A stretch of 64,000 nucleotides of DNA from Piliocolobus tephrosceles (GCF_002776525.5 NC_045438.1:152526634-152590633), one strand, 5' to 3'; shown: positions 32,873 through 43,836, counted from the first letter of the stretch. Made by a program: numbers and translations. The notes: a model not told the origin generated them from the sequence alone.

Positions 32873-33323
32873 TGTAGAAGTTTCCCAGAACTGCCGTAAC
32901 AAATTACCCCAAACCAGATGGCTTCAAATAACAGCAATGTACTCTGTCACAATACTGGAGGTCAGAAGTCCAAGATCAAGGTGGCGGGGGGCCATGCTCT
33001 CTTCAAAGGCTCTAGGGGAGAATCTTTTCCATGCCGTTCTCTTAGCTGCTGGCATTGATGGCAGTCCTTGGCATTCCTCGGCTTGTGAACGTGGTACTCC
33101 GATGTCTGCGTTCATTGTCACAAGGCATTCTCCCTGTCTCCACATCTCTACTCCTCTTCTAAAGACAATGATTATGCTAAGTAGGACCCACTGTACTTCA
33201 GTATGATCTCGTCTTAACTTGATGATATCTGCAAAGATCCTATTTCCAAATAAGGTCATATTCACAAGTACTAGGGATTAGGACTTCAACATATCTTTTG
33301 GGGGGAACACTTTAACTCATACA
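32873..33323 (-). mobile_element. MLT1-like MaLR LTR, minus strand
   Basis: Plus-strand text 'tgtagaagtttcccagaactgccgtaac', 'gaggtcagaagtccaagatcaagg', 'gcagtccttggcattcctcggcttg', 'atctgcaaagatcctatttcc', 'aaggtcatattcacaag', 'ggattaggacttcaacatatc' (read in parts) gives the antisense MLT1-type order. A 170-codon open frame over it has no domain. Confidence 0.7.
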
Positions 33324-34167
33324 TTATCTAAGGCTATGCTGCCTACTCTAATTCACTAACATGTACTAGTAGGAATCTTGACAATTTCTTCAGAGCTTCT
33401 CAGCGTAATGTCTTCATTTTTATACTTTAGCAAAAAATCAAAATCCTGTGGCTCAACTTCTGAGATGTGTTGTATAAATAGGCATTGAGAATAATCTTAC
33501 TGCAGGTAATAGGACCAAGATGAGCCAAGGTGAAAGAAAAGGAAAGGTATTTTGAGATATCTGGGGTCTCAGTGGAGTCTCTCCAATAAAAGGTACCAGC
33601 TTCACCTATTCTTGGGCAAATTCCACTTATTAATTTTACTGGTTGAACAGATTATATCACTAATTAGACCAAGATTTGACCTTGATTCAGAACTACCATT
33701 CCTAGACTATAAGCCTAACCCTCACTGGCCTTGTCACAAAGAGAAAACTGCTCAAAGAGGCCAGTGCAAAACCCATCCTGGCCACTGAATCAACCAAGCC
33801 AAGGATCTTCTGATGAGATTGGGTCACAGAAGCCTCCACACTGATGAAGGATTTCATCCTATCCTCAGCAGTCTAACTTTAACACTGTCACATTTTTATG
33901 TTTTTAAATAGAAATGATGATGAGCGACTCCAGCCAACCACGCCTTAATAGGAACCACTGTGAAACTGACACTAGAGGTTGGTGAGGGGTGCTGTAGATT
34001 TCAGAAAAAGTGAAAACGTGAAACAGAGCAGGGACTCCCCTCTTAGGGACCTGTGCCCACCCCCCAAGCATGGAAATGAAGGAAAATCTTGAGTTTCTTC
34101 CAGTGAAATTCTAGGTACCTAGCTAGCCCAGAGAAGTAAATAAGCAACTTGATAAGCAAGAAGGTAA
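33324..34167. other. Unassigned sequence
   Basis: Nothing recognised; part of it could be ERV-related sequence next to the following LTR. Confidence 0.35.
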
Positions 34168-34764
34168 TTGTAGCCTAAAACGATAGCCATGGAAGCTAGA
34201 AACGTGGGATGTTTGGTTCCCCTATAGAAACTAAAGATAATATCTTAACACATGTTTCCAGAGTTGCTTTTCAGAAACCTGACCCTGATCAAAGGAATCT
34301 GCCCACCATAGACCTCAGATAAGGGGGACCTAGGGATTGAACTCCGAGCCCCATTCTTTGTTCTAAATTTCTTCCTGAGGGACCTGAAGAAAGTCACACT
34401 CACGGGCTGGAGTCAACGTTCTTTTCTGCTGACCCCAAATTTTTAAACAAAGTTTTTGCAAATCAGAAAATCCTTGAATCTACCTATGACTTATAGCTAC
34501 CCCCCAAAATATCCCACCCCTTTAGGCTGAAACCAAGGAGTAAGCTCCATGTATTGATTTATAATTGTACCTGTAACTTCTGCTTTCCTGAAATGTGACC
34601 CTAACCTACAAGCCGTCAAGGAGGTCAGGATTTAAGCGTTAGCTGCATAGTCCTCCTTGCTTGGTTCCCAATAAATAAACATCTTTCTTTCTCCTGCTGC
34701 AAAACTTGGTGTGGATATCTGGTCTTACTGCACCGGGCAAACAGACCTTAGTTTAGTTCTAAAA
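34168..34764 (+). mobile_element. Class I ERV-type solo LTR
   Basis: Starts TGTAGCC and has the U3-R-U5 pattern of an ERV1 LTR. AATAAA lies at 34670-34675, followed by 'tttctcctgctgcaaaacttgg', then 'cttactgcaccgggcaaacagacc', the usual U5 end. The last ~125 bp plus 45 bp of flank are repeated at 36394-36558. Exact family and 5' edge are uncertain. Confidence 0.55.
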
Positions 34765-34809
34765 AAAAAAAAGGACTCACATTTATATTTTGTAGATGAA
34801 AGACTGAGG
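34641..34809 (+). repeat. Local duplication, copy 1
   Basis: 169 bp sharing about 90% identity by eye with 36394-36558. It covers the LTR end (including AATAAA) plus 'ggactcacatttatattttg' and 'gatgaaagactgagg' beyond the LTR. Confidence 0.85.
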
Positions 34810-35160
34810 AAGAGAAAATAATCAGTTGTTTTTAAATTGGATTTCACGTGTAATTTCAGACCTGCTTAACTACTGCCTGAAAAGTATTCAAAGAGATGAA
34901 AGTACAGAAGAATTCTAGCCTAAAGCCCAACAGTAACCGTGGAGAGTCTAGGAACCAACTCATCAGCCCTGTCAGAGCCCATCAAAGATGAGATGTCTTC
35001 CAATTGTGGCGAGGTTCATGATTGTCTTGAAAACCAAAACACAAAGACCACAGAGAGAAGTATGGCAGCTGAGCGAACTGTGAACGGTTCTGCAGGTTAA
35101 CCAGAGTTGGAGTATAATTCCGTCTCTCATAAAGTGGAGCTGCTTCAGACCTTTCTGAGG

Positions 35161-35392
35161 AGCAGTGGAGTGTAATGGCCAGATCAAAAATCCCAGTTCT
35201 AAAACTGCCCAGACCTTGGGCAAAGAAATTACTTAATATCTCAGAACCTAGTTCTCTCATCTATAAGATGAAATTATTAATATCACAATATGTATTCTCA
35301 TAGGATTGCTGTAAGAATTAAATGGGGGTACAATATGCTAAATGTTTACTATTATGTATATACCACATGCTAGATATGCAGTTGCTGTTCCC
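35161..35392 (+). mobile_element. MIR SINE
   Basis: Sense MIR text: 'agaccttgggcaaag', 'tatctcagaacctagttctctcatctataag' (in parts), 'aggattgctgtaagaattaaatg', 'taccacatgctag'. Near full length but diverged. 34810-35160 upstream has nothing recognised. Confidence 0.7.
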
Positions 35393-36262
35393 GCCATGTA
35401 CAAGATAAAGCACCTCTGAATTAGAAATGTTTGTATCTGTTGCATCTTTAATCCAGCTCATAGACATGTCTACCACCTGGAAACACAGTTGCCTTGTCCA
35501 GTACAGTTAACTCGAGCACTGTGGATCTGAGATTGTTGCATGGTATTAGGTTAAATCTAGAAGTAAACGGAGGCTCATCACCAATGGGTGTCGGAATTCT
35601 CATATTCCTCAGGTAAAGAATAAAAAGGTAGCACAGCTCCAAAAGACTTAACCTCATTCCCGATATGAATGCATGCCACGTGACAAGGTCAGAGCAATAT
35701 GGTTTCACATAGGTAAATGTAAATACCAACTAAAACAAGTAAATAAAGAAAGGGGAGAAAATAACCTTTGTTCTTATTGTTTTCCCTTTTGTGTTTTAGT
35801 TCCAAATTTTTTGAGGGTCTTCTGGCTCTGGTGACTTAGGGTAGAAGGGACAACTCAGAGAGCTCCAAGAGGACATAGAAGAGCCTTGTCGCCTCGTGAG
35901 GCATTGGCTACCAAAATACTTAGTTACTAACTCCGTGCTTTTAGGGGGAAATTTGGAATTATGTCTGAAGAAAGCAGCAGAGGAGATCTGCATTAGATAG
36001 GATGCTGGCACTGAAATTTGGGGACTCTCCTTTACTTTTCAAGGTTTAGAATTACCCAATAGGGCTTCCCTTCTCACCTTACTAAAAAGACTCATTGCAC
36101 AGCCTGATTTTGAAAATTCTTTCACATTTAATCACCTAGGAGTCAGGACCTCTAGAGCAGATCAGAACATTTGCAGGACAGTAATGACCATTTCCTGTTC
36201 ATTTTTTGACTCTGCAATGAAGGCTTTTGTTTCCGTAACTTTTCCTGCCATTGGCAGCCCTT
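35393..36262. other. Unassigned sequence
   Basis: No recognised gene or repeat. Confidence 0.4.
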
Positions 36263-36271
36263 ACACACACA

Positions 36272-36308
<37 letters not shown>
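36263..36308. repeat. (CA)n microsatellite
   Basis: About 22 CA units with one CAGACA interruption near the 5' side. Likely polymorphic. Confidence 0.95.
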
Positions 36309-36311
<3 letters not shown>

Positions 36312-36393
36312 CACAGTCTTTCTCTCTCTAAGGGCTTAAAGTCAGCCTCTACTCTTTGTTGAGGGAAAGAATACAGAGAGAGGGAGAGAGATC

Positions 36394-36558
36394 AGCTTCA
36401 TAGTCCTCCTTGCTTGGTGCCCAATAACAAACGCCTTTCTTTCTCCTTCTGCAAAACTTGGTGTGGATATCTTGTCTTACTGCACTGAGTAAACAGACCC
36501 TAGTTTCATTCTAAAACAAAAGGACTCACATTTATATTTTGTGGATGAAAGACTGAGG
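36394..36558 (+). repeat. Local duplication, copy 2
   Basis: 165 bp matching 34641-34809. The LTR poly(A) signal has become AATAAC. GA-rich tracts lie immediately on both sides (about 36375-36390 and 36557-36575), unlike copy 1. Confidence 0.85.
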
Positions 36559-36590
36559 GAGAGAGAGAGAGAGACTGACTGACTGACTTT
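36557..36590. repeat. (GA)n followed by (GACT)n
   Basis: A short GA run, then four GACT units, directly abutting duplication copy 2. Confidence 0.9.
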
Positions 36591-36621
36591 AACCCCTCCC
36601 TCAACTCTAAAATGTTTACTT

Positions 36622-36815
36622 GAAGCAGTTGTTGTCAATCTTGGCTACACCTTAGAATCACTTGGTGATTGAAAATCAGCTTTTAAAAATCCTTATTTCC
36701 AGGGCACATTCCAGACCAATTAAATCAGAGTCCCTAGGTGTGAGACCCAGGCATGGTTGTTTTTTAAAGCTCACAGATGACTCCAATGTGCAGGCAAGGT
36801 TGAGGTCCTAGTAAA
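36622..36815. mobile_element. MER5-type hAT element
   Basis: Contains 'gttgtcaatcttggctacacc', 'ttagaatcacttgg', 'gaccaattaaatcagagtc' and 'agatgactccaatgtgcagg', which follow the MER5A/B consensus order. Non-autonomous and diverged. Confidence 0.7.
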
Positions 36816-36951
36816 CTATAGCACAGGGAACAGCCAGCCTGTGTGGGCTTAGAGATTGTCGATGGCCAGTCCTTAGAGCACAGGAGTCTTTTTGGTTCTC
36901 CAGAACTCCTGTTATGGGGCCAGGACATCTTGGGTGGGCACCATAGTGAAT

Positions 36952-37293
36952 ATATTAGTCCACTTGGACTGCCATAACGAATACCACAGACTGGGTCACA
37001 ACAGAAATGTACTTCCTCAGAATTCTGTAAGCTGGAAGTTTGAGATCAAGGTACCAGCATGATGAGTTTCTGATGTGGGGTTCTTTTCCTGGTTTACAGA
37101 TGGATACCTTCTTACCTTGTCTAGCATCTCATCTTATAGGTTTTCTTATGGGATCGATCAAGTCAGGGTCCCACTTTTATGACCTCATTTAAGCTTAAAT
37201 CCTTCCTTAGAGGTCCCATTTTTAAAGACAGCCACACTGGGAGTTAGGATTTCAATATGTGAATCTGGAAGATGCAAACATTCAGTCCCTAAC
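36952..37293 (-). mobile_element. MLT1-like MaLR LTR, minus strand
   Basis: Antisense order: 'tattagtccacttggactgcc', 'ataccacagactggg', 'tatgacctcatttaagc', 'gggagttaggatttcaatatg', 'aacattcagtccctaaca' (in parts). Internal deletions shorten it. Confidence 0.7.
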
Positions 37294-37391
37294 AGTAGCC
37301 ACAGACCTAACAGAATCTCTGGCCAATCAAGTTTATGTAGGCGGCATATGTTCCTGCTACCCATAGTGTGGCTGGTGACCAGCAGCAATTG

Positions 37392-37527
37392 TGTTCTCTG
37401 TGAGCTTGATAGAGATGCAGAATGTTGGGCCCCAACCCAGCCGGACCTACTGTGCTAGAATCTGCATTTTCACATGATCCCCATGTGATAGGTTTGTGCA
37501 TTAACGTGTGAGAAGCACTGCAATGGA
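37392..37527. mobile_element. MER5-type hAT fragment
   Basis: Contains 'agatgcagaatgttgggcccc', 'gaatctgcattttcac', 'gatccccatgtgatagg' and ends 'gtgagaagcactgca', the 3' half of MER5. Confidence 0.65.
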
Positions 37528-37662
37528 CTTTCTTCAGTCCTAGCACCTCTTCTGATTCTCAGAAACTTTAGTAGATTAGTCTGCTGAAACCTGTTTCCTG
37601 GATCTCAAAGGAGGGCCCAAGGTTTCTCAGCTTTGTGGGCAATGGAAAATAAATCTCCTGGC

Positions 37663-37970
37663 TGGCGAGGCACAGTGGCTTGCGCCTGTAATCCCAGCAA
37701 TTTGGGAGGCTGAGACATGAGAATCACTTGAGCCCAGGACTTCAAGGCCAGCATGGGCAACATAATGAGACCCCATCTCTACAAAAAATAAAAAATTAGT
37801 TGGGCATGGTGTGCACCCAGGTACTCGGGAGTCCCGCGTGCTCCGGAGGCTGAGGTGAGAGGATCACTTGAGCTCTGGAGATCAAAGCTGCAGTGAGCCT
37901 TGATCACACCACTGCACTCAGCCTGAGTGACAGAGCAAGACCTTGTCTCAAACAAACAATCAAACAAAAT
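37663..37970 (+). mobile_element. AluJ
   Basis: Dimeric Alu with older features ('gatcaaagctgcagtgagcc', 'gcccaggacttcaaggcc'). The tail is CAAA-rich. A small irregularity sits at the right-arm start ('gtactcgggagtcccgcgtgctccgg'). No TSD identified. Confidence 0.85.
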
Positions 37971-38733
37971 CCCTCTTAGCTATTGAATCTGAGGATTCAA
38001 GGTGAAAAGTCTGGAGTGACTCTATTGCTATCCACTCAATGCTCATCTTCCTTTTGCAGACTATCACCCTCCTCCCCTTTCCTTTATCCTCCGAGGATTT
38101 ATTCTATGAAAAACAATCAAAATTAATGTTGAGCTAGTTGCAGCAAGAACTTCTGATAAATCTTACCTAAAATTTCAGTCCACTCCCACTGGTTGAGCAA
38201 GAGGCTGGTACTTCAGGGGCTCCTTCCTTTCAGGACCCAAGAGAGGCATGAAAAGGGCAGAGGGGAGATGAGGGCAGAGGGGAGATGAGAGTGTATTCAC
38301 AGACCCACTGGCTCCAAGGACGAAACTGCAGTGACAGGGGCAGTCACTGGGTTCTGGGTTGGGTGAGGCTTTTAAAAGAAAGTGGGTGTGAGCAGTAGGA
38401 TCATGGAGCTAAGGAGTCCTCCACACCTGTCTCGTCACAACCATTGTCTTGATACAGGTGCCAAGCAGATTAAATCTCTTTAGTAATTCAGTGTTTGTCA
38501 GTCATGAAATCTTGGAGAGGACTGGACAGTTAACACTAATGTCATTTTGGGGAAATCCAGGAAGACCCACTGGCACACCAAAAGTCATCCATCTAATGTG
38601 GATATCCCAAATCCTGCTATTACAGAGTCTTCTCTCCTTCCCTTGAAATTTAAAAGCATGGAGAATCCCTTAAGGTGAATAAAAATTTTCAGCTGTTTCC
38701 TCTGTGACAGGAAAAAGGGATGAGAGCATCTTG
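37971..38733. other. Unassigned; holds a G-rich tandem repeat
   Basis: No gene or transposon recognised. A 17-bp unit is repeated twice at 38254-38287. Confidence 0.4.
38254..38287 (+). repeat. Two-copy 17-bp G-rich tandem repeat
   Basis: AGGGCAGAGGGGAGATG occurs twice, exactly head to tail. Together the copies give four G-runs of three or more with loops of 4, 6 and 4 nt, a candidate G-quadruplex on the plus strand. Confidence 0.9.
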
Positions 38734-38761
38734 GATTTCTTTCTTTTTTTTTTTTTTTTTT

Positions 38762-39019
38762 TTGACGGAGTCTCACTCTGTCACCTCAGCTCACTGCAAC
38801 CTCCGCCTCCTGGATTCAAGTGAGTCTCCTGCCTCTCCTCTGAGTAGCTGGGATTACAGACACATGCCACCATGCACAGCTAATTTTTTTGCATTTTTAT
38901 TAGAGATGGGGTTTCACCATGTTGGCCAGGCTGATCTCGAACTCCTGACCTCAAGGTAATCTGCTTGCCTCGGCCTCTTAAAGTGCTGGGATTACAGGTA
39001 TAAGCCACCATGCCCAGCC
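38762..39019 (-). mobile_element. Alu part of the chimera, internally deleted
   Basis: Its 5' end is the exact Alu start GGCTGGGCA at 39019, directly abutting the 5S copy. The right arm is missing the 'caggctggagtgcagtggcgcgatc' segment between 'gtcacc' and 'tcagctcactgc' near 38783. AluS/Y-like. Confidence 0.9.
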
Positions 39020-39136
39020 CCTACAGTACCTAGTATTCCCAGGTGGTCTCCCATCCAAGTACTAACCAGGCCCAACCCTTCTTAGCTTCTGAGATCAGAC
39101 GAGATCGGGTGTGTTCAGGGTGATATGGCTGTAGAC
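39020..39136 (-). pseudogene. 5S rRNA pseudogene
   Basis: A ~117-nt copy of 5S ribosomal RNA, minus strand, starting at the true 5' end GTCTACAGCC and ending at 'actgtagg', lacking only the last few nt. By eye it differs from 5S at about 11 of 116 positions, mostly C-to-T or G-to-A, several at former CpG sites. Box A reads GCTAAGAAGGGTTGG (two changes from GCTAAGCAGGGTCGG); box C has one change (ACCACC for ACCGCC). It has no terminator T-run because Alu follows at once. Almost certainly not a functional 5S gene. Confidence 0.93.
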
Positions 39137-39145
39137 AGATTTCTT

Positions 39146-40785
39146 GAAACAAGGTTTGGGTGGGAGGCAGGGAGACAACAAGATCCCAAAGACAAACTTC
39201 ACCTGCCATAGAATGCTGCCTATGACTACATCAGGATCTGCACTTGGGTTCTGAAGGAGGCCACCTCCCAGAGAGTAGGTACCTGCATCTTATGAGGACT
39301 CCATTCCAGCCTTGGTTTGCTCCAGACTACCCACACCTTTTAGAGGTTTTGGTCAATTCTGCTGTTCACCTCTATACTCCCTATAGACTGCTCCAAGCCA
39401 CCACCAGGAGATGCAGCGTTTGCGAAGTTAAACTACTGGGTAGGTCCGTCTTACCAGGGCAAATTATAAACTGTACACACACACGTGTTTGCATACACAT
39501 ACACAATTTTGTCCAAATTATTATTTTTTTATTGCATAAAGGGCAGTCCCAAAGGGAAAAATGATCACAGAAGGGTATGTCTGCCCTGTTACGTGGCCTT
39601 GGTGGTGTGGTGCCCCATTGTTGAGAAAGAAGGGGAATTCCTACATTAGACTTCCTTTTGACTCTAAAGCAAGAGAAGTGTGAATATATAAGCCTTGAGA
39701 CAATGAGCCCACACCCTCTTAGATTTTATCACAGACCAAAAAAAAAGGAAACAATGCATTTCATTCAGAACAACAATGGATCTGATCCAATAGCTTGAGA
39801 AGGGGACATTTCAGAAGAGCAGAGGCTCATGGGACCTACCAAGGACACAGAGGACACTTTAGCTCTCATCAGAGTCACAGGGAGCAAGAGGGGTGTAGCC
39901 CACTGCTGGGTGCATACAGCACAACACTAGTGAGTAACGGAGAGAAAGCAGGATTACTCTATCTATTCACTTTCTATTTTCTCTACCAAGGGAAATAAAC
40001 TTCAAAGTAGAAAGGATAAGATGAGCATTATTAAGAAAAAATAGGTCACACGATAGTAGGAGGATTTCAGCCTTAAAGACTTCAAATTGTCAGCTTTGTG
40101 GGGCCTTTTAGCTCAGCTGGAACTACATTTCCCAGAATCCCCTGCCCTGCATGGTTCCAGGCAAGGGCACTGCAAAGAGACATTTGCATCATAGTTGGAA
40201 GCAGAAAGGGAAGTAGGAGCCACGTTCTTTCCCCACTCTGAAGGTGGGAGCAGGATCATCAGGGCAGCTGAGTCATGTCACTGATCTGCTAGTTCATGTT
40301 ATGGGCCTGCAGAAGCAGCCAGATGGTCCACTCCTCCAGCTCTCAGACCCAGTTAGGGCATGGTTAGGTCCATGAGCCAAAGGGGCCAGACATGGAGACA
40401 GTGCGAGGCAGAAGGGGGCTCCAGTCTGTCCTCACTTCCCTGCTCTGCATCTGCCTTGCCACCCTGCCCTGCTGCCCTGCAGAATTCAGACTCAAACACC
40501 AGATGTAAGACAAGTGTCCACAAGTGCCTGAAGTCAAATCCCTAGAATGAATTCTTGATTCCACCTAGTATTTGTGTTTCAGTTTGAACCCCAATGGATA
40601 TAGATTATAACCCAAGGAACTAGAGAAGTTGCAATTGTAATGATGAACTTCTTTTGATTTTATTTCAGAAGTCAGCTCAGCATAGAAGAGATGAGCATGT
40701 GTACTACTTTCCAAAAGAGGATGTGGATTCAGAAAACTACTTATTTTGATGGGTCAGTAAGAAAACAAACAAACAAAAAAAACAA
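39146..40785. other. Unassigned, repeat-poor
   Basis: No gene or confident transposon. It holds a short CA-rich run near 39473-39505, a T/A stretch near 39520-39535 and, at 40122-40140, a near match to the ACTACAATTCCC-type ZNF143 motif. Confidence 0.4.
40122..40140 (+). promoter_or_regulatory. ZNF143/SIX5-like motif
   Basis: ACTACATTTCCCAGAATCC differs at two positions from the recalled motif ACTACAATTCCCAGAATGC. Such motifs are common in promoters and also in some old repeats. There is no CpG island or TATA box beside it, so function is doubtful. Confidence 0.35.
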
Positions 40786-41665
40786 GTCTATAAACTATTT
40801 AGAGGTTTATTCTGAGCAAATATGAGTGACCATGGCACAGAGAACAGTATCAACAGGTTCTGAGAAAGTATGCCTGAGGTGGTCAGGTAACAGTTTGGTT
40901 TTTATGTTTTAGGGATACAGGAATTGTAAGTAAAATCATAAATCAATGCATTAAAGGTGTACATTGGTTCAGCCTAAAGAGGTGGCATGTTTTGAAGGTG
41001 AAGTGAGGCTGACAGGTCATAAGCGGATTCAAAGATTTTCTGATTGGCACTTGGTTAAGAGTTAAGCTTTGTAAAGCCTTGAAGTCAGTAGAAAGAATGC
41101 TTGAGTTCCAAGGGGAGTTGTGGAGACCAAAGTTCTTGTTATGTAGGTGAAGCCTCCAGGTAACTGCTTTCAGAGAGAATAGGTGGTAAATGTCTCCTTT
41201 TAGACCCTTAAAGAGGTCAGATTCTTAATCTCCTCTAGATGTGGGAAAGGCTGGACCGTATTAAGCAAGATGGTCTGCAATTCTCTGCAGTTCCCCACAA
41301 AAGATAGCTTCGCAGGGCCATTTCAAAATATGTCCAATAAATATATTTGGTAGTAAAATATTTTTATTTCCTTCAGTGTCTGCTCTCTGCCATGTGATGC
41401 TACTCCAGAGTCAGGTTGGAATTTGGAATTTTATTGCCACAAGGAGTCTGTTGTGTCAGTCTCATGATGTCTGCTTTAATGTTAATGCTGGTCAGTGGTG
41501 CCTGAGCTCCTAAATGGAGGGAGTACGATGAAGTGTGTCTAACCTCTGTTTCCATCGTGGCCAGGAATTTGGTTTTCAGACTTCTCTGGGATTCCCTTGG
41601 CCCAGAGGGGGATTCATAATCAGTTAGGGGGCTTAGGATTTTATTTTTGTTTTACAGATTTTAGT
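40786..41665. mobile_element. Unidentified old interspersed repeat
   Basis: About 880 bp whose phrases ('ggtttattctgagcaaatatgag', 'tgaagcctccaggtaactg', 'gggccatttcaaaatatgtcc', 'ccagagtcaggttgg', 'gggcttaggattttatttttg') are familiar from repeat-derived DNA. I could not fix the family. Probably a minus-strand LTR/ERV or LINE section. Confidence 0.4.
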
Positions 41666-41917
41666 CCCCCCAAATTCTCAAATAGAATTTAAACCTATAG
41701 ATTATGAAAAAAGGAAAAAATTAACATGATGATAATTAGACACAAACATGGATTTATTACAGATAAATTTTGTCTAACTCATTTGACTTGGGGTAAGAGT
41801 GTTAAGATAGTATATCAGAAGAATTATATAGTTATTACTATAACCACAGTACCCTCAAGGAATTTAACAAAAATTTTCTCACATTCTTCTTAAATATAGA
41901 CTAGATTCTAGTTATGT

Positions 41918-42244
41918 AAAATGTATAGCATGGACTGGGTGCAGTGGCTCATGCCTGTAATCCCAGCACTTTGGGAAGGCAAGGCAGGTGGATTACAAGG
42001 TCAGGAGTTCAAGACCAGCCTGGCCAACATGGTGAAACTCCATCTCTACTAAAAATACAAAAATTAGCTGGGCGTGGTGGCACATGCCTGTAGTCCGAGT
42101 TATTGAGGAGGCTGAGGCAGGAGAATTGCTTGAACCTGGGAGGCGGGGGTTGCAGTTAGCAAAGATCACACCACTGCACTTCAGCCCGGGTGACAGAATG
42201 AGACTCCATCTCAAAAAAAAAAAAAAAAAAAAATGTATAGCATG
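41918..42244 (+). mobile_element. AluS with 15-bp TSD
   Basis: Full-length Alu (41933-42229) with perfect TSDs AAAATGTATAGCATG (41918-41932 and 42230-42244) and an A-tail of about 20 nt. Confidence 0.95.
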
Positions 42245-42380
42245 ATGTGAGAAGAAACTGCCAGATGCTCAAGCTGACATCTATTATCTTCTACTCCCTT
42301 CATAACAGAATCCCAATGTTTTCAAGTCTTCCTAAAAGGAAGGGGTCTCATTGAAACTGCCTTTGCAAAAATTGTAACAG

Positions 42381-43075
42381 TGAGAAAATTATGGCAGTGG
42401 GGAGATCTGACCTAGCCAACCCCATCTTGCCTTTTGCCTTCAAGCTGCCCTTAGTTATTCCTGGGCTTAGGCCAAGCTAACTTTGGATGACATTTAGTTT
42501 TCAGTTTTAATGATAATAGCCCTTCCCCAAAATTCAACTGCCTTTGTAAAGCTAATGAGAGACTACCAGTCTAGGAAGATAGAGGAGCCTGAATTCTGCT
42601 AAAGTGTAGACATGAAGGATTGCCAGCCATTGTTCTGGAGATCACAGGCTATGCAAGTTCCCCTATTACTCCTGCAGATAACATCACTATTGTAGAACCT
42701 AAGATTGGCCCTTTAAGATATCTTTTCAGGTTTTTTGCAGGTCTGACAATCGTTGGCTCCACCTGGACCCACTAACCACTCCTGTGACCCCACCAGAATG
42801 ACTGAGTGCATAGGAGGACCTTTTCCCACACCCCTATGATTGCACCCCCAACCAATCAGAGCAAGCACCCATTGCCTAGCCATCCCCACCCCTTAGCCCA
42901 AACTATCTTTGAAAAACCCTGGCCCCTAAATTTTCAGAGAGATTGATTTGAGTAAAAACTCAGTCTCCCAAGTGGTGTGGCCAGCTTCATGTCTTTTCTT
43001 TATTTTTTATTTTGCAATGCCATGGTATGATTTTATCTGTACACTAGGCAGGAAGAATCCATTGAGCAATTATAC
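42381..43075 (+). mobile_element. Class I ERV-type solo LTR
   Basis: Starts TGAGAAAATTATGGCAGTGG. U3 is C-rich ('cacctggacccactaacc', 'ccaaccaatcagagc' with a CCAAT box near 42850). A weak promoter-like region near 42905 precedes 'ttgatttgagtaaaaactc', and U5 includes 'tttgcaatgcc' and 'gcaggaagaatccattg'. No internal viral sequence adjoins it. The 3' edge is approximate. Confidence 0.6.
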
Positions 43076-43836
43076 CCTTTGCCTCTATCCTTCTCCTTCC
43101 TATTGGTTAGATTAGGGATGTTAATGGCTGGAGCTCCAGCAGCTATCTTAACCCATTGAGTGGTCTTAAGATCATGTTATGAAGCTGAAAGAAAGTAGTT
43201 GCTATACCAGTTTTGTACTGCTGCTTTGAAGGTTTACTTTAAGTGAGAAAGAACTAAATTTTATCTTATTGATTGATTGATTGATTTTATGTTATATGCA
43301 GCTGAACTTAACCCTGATACTGAATGTAAACGATGCTATTGTGTTAAAAAGTATGTCTCAGACTAGAGGAGGATTTCCAATGACTTTGCATTTGGCCAGT
43401 ATTTTTATTAGTTCACTTAATAAACACATGAAAGATGTTGCTATATTTGCAGACGAAAAATCTTGGAGGCACAATTATATTTTAAATAATAGGTAAGTAT
43501 TAAAAAGAGATCACAAGAGAGGGGAAACATGGGTCAAAACTAAAAAGATAAAATTTCGTAAGGATAGATATGAAGTCTGGCTTAGGGCTAAAAAATGACT
43601 ACTGCTTGTTTGCAAGTTGAGAGAACCTGCCTGAGAACTCTTAACATTCAAAATAAGCAATATAAATACAGACTTCCACTATCCTCTATGCTAGTATCAC
43701 GTTAACACAGTCCTGGATATTACATTTTCTAAAAGGTCATTGTTGGTTCAGAGTGATGACTTGAATGCACATGTTCATCTCTTCTCCCTCCTGGACCTTG
43801 GTGTAGCACGCAGAGCTGTGCATGCATATTTTTTGT
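43076..43836. other. Unassigned sequence
   Basis: No recognised gene or repeat. A (GATT)n run of four units at about 43270-43287. Confidence 0.4.

Larger units (their letters stand above)
38734..39145 (-). mobile_element. 5S rRNA-Alu chimeric retrotransposon
   Basis: On the minus strand the unit reads: full 5S rRNA copy (39136 to 39020), Alu (39019 to about 38762), poly(A) (seen as T-run 38744-38762). The whole unit, not the Alu alone, is flanked by GATTTCTT at 38734-38741 and 39138-39145. Known precedent: bipartite retrocopies of small RNAs fused to L1 or Alu by template switching. The Alu lacks about 30 bp of its right arm near the tail. Confidence 0.75.

Noticed and set aside
36263..36308. 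Direct repeats that could suggest a CRISPR-like array
   Set aside because: These are simple CA units without spacers, in vertebrate DNA.
39020..39136. Functional 5S rRNA gene
   Set aside because: Mutated control boxes, no terminator T-run, and fusion to an Alu inside one TSD mark it as a retrocopy.
40108..40125. tRNA box A-like TAGCTCAGCTGG
   Set aside because: No box B (GGTTCGANTCC) at the right distance and no cloverleaf; chance match.
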